A stretch of DNA of 22,934 nucleotides, taken from positions 18,353-41,286 of the IMG/VR virus record IMGVR_UViG_3300029319_000128. One strand, given 5' to 3'. Each line of letters begins with the position of its first letter. Positions within the stretch are counted from its first letter, which is position 1. The translations under genes and the position numbers were made by a program. A model generated the notes under the pieces. That model had not been told where the DNA came from and ran no database searches. It was given only the letters and a program-made list of their open reading frames with translations. Source of the stretch: a virus. Below are positions 22,282 to 22,934 of the stretch, in pieces.

Positions 22282-22934
22282 TAGTCAGTTGTTCTTTCTT
22301 ATTGTATAACATCTCTCCAGACTTCTTGACTCTCTCGATTGTTTTTAATTGACCTAATACGTTGAAAATTTCTGGTTGAGATGAACCTGAAGATAATGTT
22401 TCAGCTTTATTTTTCATTATCAAATGATATGAATCCAATTGATGTCTGTTTACATCTTTTGTATCAAATGAACCATCATCAAATTCTTTCTTCAATGTTG
22501 ACCATAGTTTAATTTCTCTCATACGATCCTTTGCAACTAACTGCATATTTGCTAAACCATATCTAGCTTCATCTAAATCTATTTGATATTTTGTTAATTT
22601 GTATTCGTCTTTTTCTGTTTCTATTTTTTTTTCTAACCATTTAATTTTAGCTTCTGATCTTCTACAATCGAATGATAAACTCATTAAATTTTCTAAAAAT
22701 ACATTTTGTTCTCTTACACACTGCCAATATTTTGCAGCTTTAGTTGGATATTTAGCATCCTGTAAAACAGACATTCTCATTTCTGTTTCTGTTCTAAATA
22801 CTTGTTTCTTAGTCCATGTGTCTCTAAGCTCGACTGTCATGGCTTTGAATTCTTTTACATCTTCTGGATCTAATAAGTTATTTAAACTAGGCGCTTCTTT
22901 TTCAATAAGTGCGTGGATGTTTCTTTTGTCGGAC
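22256..22934 (-). CDS. Coiled-coil phage protein, unknown (partial, 5' end beyond window)
   Basis: The frame is open from the stop at 22256-22258 to the right edge, so the true start is outside. The first in-window Met (22840) is preceded by 31 in-frame sense codons, including SLNNLLDPEDVKEFKA, which is protein-like, so the ATG at 22840 is probably not the start. The visible 225 residues are mostly charged helix, with a coiled-coil-like segment around KIKWLEKKIETEKDEYKL. There is no membrane segment and no known motif. It overlaps the first oxygenase gene by 26 nt, so it belongs to the same transcription unit. Function is unknown; a structural or assembly role is possible. Confidence 0.72.
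   Translation of the reverse strand, partial: SDKRNIHALIEKEAPSLNNLLDPEDVKEFKAMTVELRDTWTKKQVFRTETEMRMSVLQDAKYPTKAAKYWQCVREQNVFLENLMSLSFDCRRSEAKIKWLEKKIETEKDEYKLTKYQIDLDEARYGLANMQLVAKDRMREIKLWSTLKKEFDDGSFDTKDVNRHQLDSYHLIMKNKAETLSSGSSQPEIFNVLGQLKTIERVKKSGEMLYNKKEQLTNDLNAKPK

Noticed and set aside
1-22934. tRNA genes, integrase, attachment sites or insertion sequences
   Set aside because: Reading both strands showed no cloverleaf-like segment, recombinase gene or terminal inverted repeats; coding density leaves almost no room for them.

Overview
The window looks like part of an AT-rich tailed-phage genome, most likely a short-tailed (podovirus-like) phage of a marine bacterium. This is an inference: the genes are packed almost without gaps, the bases are A+T-rich, and the proteins are a P22 gp10-like tail hub, candidate ejection proteins, 2-oxoglutarate/Fe(II) oxygenases and a phage replication set typical of marine phage contigs, such as those of SAR11 phages. 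There is no rRNA, tRNA, integrase, CRISPR array or host housekeeping gene. No terminase, portal, capsid or DNA polymerase gene is visible, so the window is an internal piece. Both end genes run off the edges.

All genes but one are on the minus strand, so the reading order is right to left. (1) 22934-19811: a partial coiled-coil protein, then four consecutive genes for 2OG-Fe(II) oxygenase-type proteins. (2) 19772-16726: a gp10-like tail hub with two inserted beta domains, then four small genes, two of them (55 and 46 aa) very short. (3) 16729-14946: a GT-B and a GT-A glycosyltransferase overlapping by 4 nt. (4) 14911-7547: five virion-type genes, including a GNAT-like protein, an Ala/Gly-rich protein and two very large proteins, which are candidate internal virion or DNA-ejection proteins. 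(5) 7547-7344: a small coiled-coil plus membrane-anchor protein, XhlA/holin-like. (6) 7330-6632: a PD-(D/E)XK nuclease. (7) 5257-6681: an SNF2-type helicase, the only plus-strand gene and markedly more AT-rich than the replication genes beside it. (8) 5191-1: a conserved phage coiled-coil protein, a candidate ssDNA-binding protein, an AEP-type primase, a UvrD-like SF1 helicase and a partial PP-loop/PAPS-reductase-like enzyme.

The minus-strand genes form two runs separated by the inverted SNF2 gene. The left run appears to start at a promoter in the 65-bp divergent region 5192-5256. Nearly all gene junctions are stop/start overlaps: ten are TAATG and four are ATGA, which suggests pervasive translational coupling. 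The left run can supply primase, helicase and ssDNA-binding functions for replication. The nuclease may serve DNA processing or recombination. The right run builds the tail and ejection apparatus.

The least explained part is the accessory layer inside the structural module: four oxygenase-type genes plus two glycosyltransferases. Together they could hydroxylate and glycosylate a virion or host target, but the sequence does not show the substrate.
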